The position numbers were made by a program, and so were the translations under genes. A DNA stretch of 64,000 nt from Phocaeicola_A sp964432715 (GTDB lineage: Bacteria; Bacteroidota; Bacteroidia; Bacteroidales; Bacteroidaceae), in assembly GCA_964432715.1 (NCBI GenBank), contig CAYSOW010000001.1:1-64000 (forward strand), in the 5' to 3' direction. Positions 61,262 to 64,000 of this stretch are shown piece by piece; the first letter of the stretch is position 1; the number at the start of each line of letters is the position of its first letter. The notes under the pieces are model-generated. The model searched no databases. It saw only the letters and a list, made by a program, of their open reading frames with translations, and was not told the origin of the DNA.

Positions 61262-62251
61262 ATGAAGATTAGAGATATTGATTTGGGAGCCACTCCGGTG
61301 GTCTTGGCACCGATGGAAGATGTCACGGATATTGCCTTCCGACTGATGTGTAAGAATTTCGGCGCCGACTTGGTGTACACTGAGTTTGTCTCGGCCGACG
61401 CTTTGATCCGGTCGGTCAATAAGACGATGCAGAAGTTGACGATTAGTGAGGAGGAACGCCCTGTGGCCATTCAGATTTATGGCAAGGAGACGGAGGCGAT
61501 GGTGGAAGCGGCGAAGATTGTGGAGGAGGCTCAACCGGATCTCTTGGATATCAACTTCGGATGCCCGGTGAAGCGTGTGGCGGGAAAGGGTGCCGGCGCG
61601 GGTATGTTGCAGAACGTGCCTAAGATGCTGGAGATTACCCGCGCGGTGGTGGATGCCGTAAAGATTCCGGTGACGGTGAAGACGCGCTTGGGCTGGGATG
61701 CCGACCATCGCATCATTGTGGATTTGGCGGAGCAGCTGCAGGATTGTGGCATTGAGGCGCTGACCATTCACGGACGGACGCGGGCACAGATGTATTCGGG
61801 CGAGGCCGACTGGGATTTGATTGGTCAGGTGAAGGCGAATCCGCGTATGCGCATCCCTATCATCGGCAACGGTGATGTGACGACGCCGCAACGGGCGAAG
61901 GAGTGCTTTGAGCGTTACGGGGTGGATGCGGTGATGATTGGCCGCGGCAGCTTCGGTCGTCCTTGGATTTTCAAGGAGGTGAAGCATTTCTTGCAGACCG
62001 GCGAGGAGTGTCCGCCGCTCTCTTTCAACTGGAAGATGGAGGTGCTCCGCGAGGAGGTGAAGCAGAGTGTGGCGCGCCTGGACGAGCGACGGGGTATCTT
62101 GCATATCCGACGTCACTTGGCGGCGACTCCGCTCTTCAAGGGACTGACTAATTTTAAGGAGACAAGAATTGCGATGCTTCGTGCCGAGACGGTGGAGGAG
62201 CTCTTCCATCTCTTCGACTTGATTGAGGAGAAGTGGGGCACGGAACAGTAG
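61262..62251 (+). CDS. tRNA-dihydrouridine synthase (DusB family)
   Basis: The FMN enzyme reduces uridines in tRNA D-loops. The 329-residue TIM-barrel protein has LAPMEDVTDIAFR at the N terminus, YTEFVSADALIRS, the catalytic Cys region NFGCPVKRVAGKGAGAG, ALTIHGRTRAQMYSG and IGRGSFGRPWIF. The Bacteroidetes form is closest to DusB. It heads an operon with DUF3316 and an S41 peptidase. Confidence 0.95.
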   Translation: MKIRDIDLGATPVVLAPMEDVTDIAFRLMCKNFGADLVYTEFVSADALIRSVNKTMQKLTISEEERPVAIQIYGKETEAMVEAAKIVEEAQPDLLDINFGCPVKRVAGKGAGAGMLQNVPKMLEITRAVVDAVKIPVTVKTRLGWDADHRIIVDLAEQLQDCGIEALTIHGRTRAQMYSGEADWDLIGQVKANPRMRIPIIGNGDVTTPQRAKECFERYGVDAVMIGRGSFGRPWIFKEVKHFLQTGEECPPLSFNWKMEVLREEVKQSVARLDERRGILHIRRHLAATPLFKGLTNFKETRIAMLRAETVEELFHLFDLIEEKWGTEQ

Positions 62252-62272
62252 CATGTTAATGATAAAGCTAAT

Positions 62273-63124
62273 ATGAAAAAGACACTTTTACTTCTCCTCG
62301 GGGGATGGCTGTGGGCGGGGCTGGCATCCGCTCAGACGGAGGCGGCGGTGGACTCACTGTCGCAGAACCGTTTCGTGACGCGCTCTACGCTTTATGGCGT
62401 GGGCGTGGTGAATCTGTACGACACTTATCTCTCGCCGGCGGAATATACCGGAACGCAGGCGCGTGTGATGCATGAGCGGATGCGTATGACGAAGTTGCTG
62501 CAGGGCCGGGTTTCGGTGCAGAGTTTGTTGCAGGGACAGGTCTCTTATTGCCGAAACGAGGCGGAGACGGGTAACGAACTTGCGGGGATGGTCACTTGGG
62601 ACTATGGTTTGCACTATCATCTCTATAAGGACGACCACTGGAAGGTGCTGGTGGGCGGCTTGGGCGAGCTGAACGGGGGATTTATCTATAACACCCGTAA
62701 CTCGAACAATCCGGCGCAGGCAAAGGCTTACCTGAACCTGGTGGCGTCGGGTCAGCTCTTCTATCATTTCCGGGTGGGGCGGCAGTCGTTGACGGCGCGC
62801 TATCAGCTGAATGTGCCGGTGGCGGGCCTGATGTTCTCGCCCGAGTATCAGGAGTCGTACTATGAGATCTTTACGCAGGGCAATCATCATGGCATTCTGA
62901 ACTTTACCACGCCGGCCAATGAGCCGTCGGTGTGGCAGATGCTGACGCTTGACTTCCCGGTGCGTGACCATACGTTCCGCGTGGGTTACGTGGCAGATAT
63001 CCACCAGTCGCGCGTCAACAGTATCCGCTGTCACACTTACTCGCATGTGTTGATGATTGGGGTGGTGCGCCATTTCTACCTCATCCGGCGGAAGGATGCG
63101 CTCAACCGACAGGTGACTTTTTAA
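62273..63124 (+). CDS. DUF3316 outer-membrane/exported protein
   Basis: A 283-residue exported protein: signal peptide MKKTLLLLLGGWLWAGLASA, then a chain of alternating beta strands with aromatic ends (for example GLHYHLYKDDHW, GGFIYNTRNSN, YHFRVGRQSLTARYQL), suggesting a small outer-membrane barrel. The family is DUF3316; function unknown. It lies 21 bases after dus and 28 bases before the S41 gene. Confidence 0.8.
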   Translation: MKKTLLLLLGGWLWAGLASAQTEAAVDSLSQNRFVTRSTLYGVGVVNLYDTYLSPAEYTGTQARVMHERMRMTKLLQGRVSVQSLLQGQVSYCRNEAETGNELAGMVTWDYGLHYHLYKDDHWKVLVGGLGELNGGFIYNTRNSNNPAQAKAYLNLVASGQLFYHFRVGRQSLTARYQLNVPVAGLMFSPEYQESYYEIFTQGNHHGILNFTTPANEPSVWQMLTLDFPVRDHTFRVGYVADIHQSRVNSIRCHTYSHVLMIGVVRHFYLIRRKDALNRQVTF

Positions 63125-63152
63125 TTTCCGGAACGACTAAAACTGATAAGAG

Positions 63153-64000
63153 ATGAAATCAATCATACATTGGATAGGGGGAGTGCTTTTGCTACTCACT
63201 GTTTCTTCTTGCATTCGCGAGGAGGGAACCAACCAGACGCCCACGGGCAACTTTGAGGCGCTCTGGAAGATTATCGACGAACAATATTGTTTCTTGGATT
63301 ATAAGGCGGAGGCGTATGGGCTCGACTGGGACGAGGTGTATACGCGTTACAAACCGCGTGTCACGGATGATATGACGAAGGAGGGACTGTTTCAGGTGCT
63401 GGGCGAGATGTTGGGCGAGTTGCGCGACGGTCACGTCAACCTTTACGCCACTTTCGACGTGGCGCGCTATTGGTCGTGGAACGAGGGCTATCCGAAGAAC
63501 TTCAGCGACAGTATTCAGCGCAACTATCTGGGTACTGATTATCGCATTGCCTCTTCGTTGAAATATAAGATTCTGGAGGATAACATCGGCTATATCTATT
63601 GCGGCAGTTTCGAGAACTCCTTCGGTAGTGGTAATTTGAGTGAGATGTTGCAATATCTGGAGCTGTGCAACGGCTTGATTCTGGATGTGCGCAACAACTC
63701 CGGCGGCTTGCTTTCCGCTTCCACCAAGTTGGCGGAGCGTTTCACCAACGAGAAGGTGTTGGTGGGTTACATCAGTCACAAGACGGGCAAGGGGCACAGT
63801 GATTTCTCCACGCCCTATCCGGTCTATCTGGAGCCCTCCGACGGCGTGCGTTGGCAAAAGAAGGTGGTGGTGCTCACCAACCGCAGTGCCTACAGTGCCA
63901 CCAATGATTTTGTGAACACCATGCATCAGTTGCCGCAGGTGACGCTCATCGGTGACCGCACCGGTGGTGGCTCCGGCCTGCCTTTCTCGTCCGAGCTCCC
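63153..64000 (+). CDS. S41 family peptidase lipoprotein, 5' part only
   Basis: The first 282 codons of a lipoprotein protease (lipobox VSSC, Cys20, followed by IREE). The N-terminal helical region (NFEALWKIIDEQYCFLD) is the tricorn/S41 C1-type prodomain; GELRDGHVNL, LILDVRNNSGGLLS and TNRSAYSATNDFV carry the S41 core, the last with the probable catalytic Ser. It differs from the PDZ-bearing S41 gene at 25153. The window ends before the stop. Confidence 0.9.
   Translation, partial: MKSIIHWIGGVLLLLTVSSCIREEGTNQTPTGNFEALWKIIDEQYCFLDYKAEAYGLDWDEVYTRYKPRVTDDMTKEGLFQVLGEMLGELRDGHVNLYATFDVARYWSWNEGYPKNFSDSIQRNYLGTDYRIASSLKYKILEDNIGYIYCGSFENSFGSGNLSEMLQYLELCNGLILDVRNNSGGLLSASTKLAERFTNEKVLVGYISHKTGKGHSDFSTPYPVYLEPSDGVRWQKKVVVLTNRSAYSATNDFVNTMHQLPQVTLIGDRTGGGSGLPFSSEL

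Noticed and set aside
1..64000. tRNA, rRNA, CRISPR array, insertion sequence, prophage or invertible promoter
   Set aside because: No cloverleaf-like intergenic sequence, no spaced repeats, no transposase or phage gene and no paired inverted repeats around promoters were seen by eye. A tRNAscan or Infernal search would be needed to exclude small RNAs.

Overview
The window is chromosomal DNA from a member of the Bacteroidales, most likely Bacteroidaceae (Bacteroides, Phocaeicola, Mediterranea or a close relative). The evidence is a SusC/SusD pair, a one-protein hybrid two-component sensor/regulator, many Bacteroides-type -7 promoter elements (TAnnTTTG), a short spore-maturation-type SpmAB fusion, and gene orders familiar from Bacteroides (mnmG-apt-uvrC-dtd-mazG-deoC, ftsX-DUF3098-uppP-truB-queA-folK, aroQ-pyk-omt-rbfA-permease). 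Coding is dense and G+C is fairly high for the group. I see no rRNA, tRNA, CRISPR array, insertion sequence or prophage. Two runs of exactly 100 N (5699-5798 and 32345-32444) mark contig joins, so this is a draft scaffold.

Layout. 1-8.7 kb: the 5' part of mutS (minus), a voltage-gated K+ channel with a C-terminal zinc ribbon, a hybrid two-component regulator split by the first N run, lgt and ychF. 8.7-15.1 kb: a two-domain SGNH plus alpha/beta hydrolase esterase, polA, a polyprenyl diphosphate synthase and deoC. 15.1-20.4 kb: the minus-strand operon mnmG-apt-uvrC-dtd-mazG, with a parS-like 16-mer just after mnmG. 20.7-27.2 kb: a HAD phosphatase, then acetyltransferase-parE-coaD-S41 protease-ybeY behind a perfect 16-bp palindrome. 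27.2-32.3 kb: spmAB-like transporter (minus), ruvB, a polysaccharide flippase and a PL10 pectate lyase. 32.5-36.4 kb (minus): a DEAD-box helicase, a succinyl/acetyl-CoA transferase and a small membrane protein. 36.8-38.5 kb: miaB and a PspC protein.

38.7-47.4 kb is the most distinctive accessory block: SusC (with an STN domain), SusD, a lipoprotein that resembles the SusCD-associated HExxH metallohydrolase family but contains no histidine at all, and a large DUF5117/DUF5118-type metzincin protease. No glycoside hydrolase is present, so this looks like a TonB-dependent peptide/protein acquisition locus rather than a glycan locus; that role is inferred.

47.5-52.8 kb: a methyltransferase, FtsX, DUF3098, UppP, TruB, QueA and FolK. 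52.9-55.7 kb (minus): an OmpA-like/TPR lipoprotein and XerD. 55.7-59.9 kb: aroQ, pyk, an O-methyltransferase, rbfA and a LolC/E-type permease. 59.9-64 kb: a U32 peptidase (minus), then dus, a DUF3316 protein and the 5' part of an S41 protease lipoprotein that runs off the window.

Most genes are housekeeping (DNA repair, tRNA modification, envelope biogenesis). The points most worth a second look are the SusCD/pseudo-metallohydrolase/metzincin block, the parS-like site, operator-like palindromes at the ruvB and parE-operon promoters, a terminator that contains the next gene's promoter, and a 403-base gene-free stretch holding an orphan leader-like sequence.
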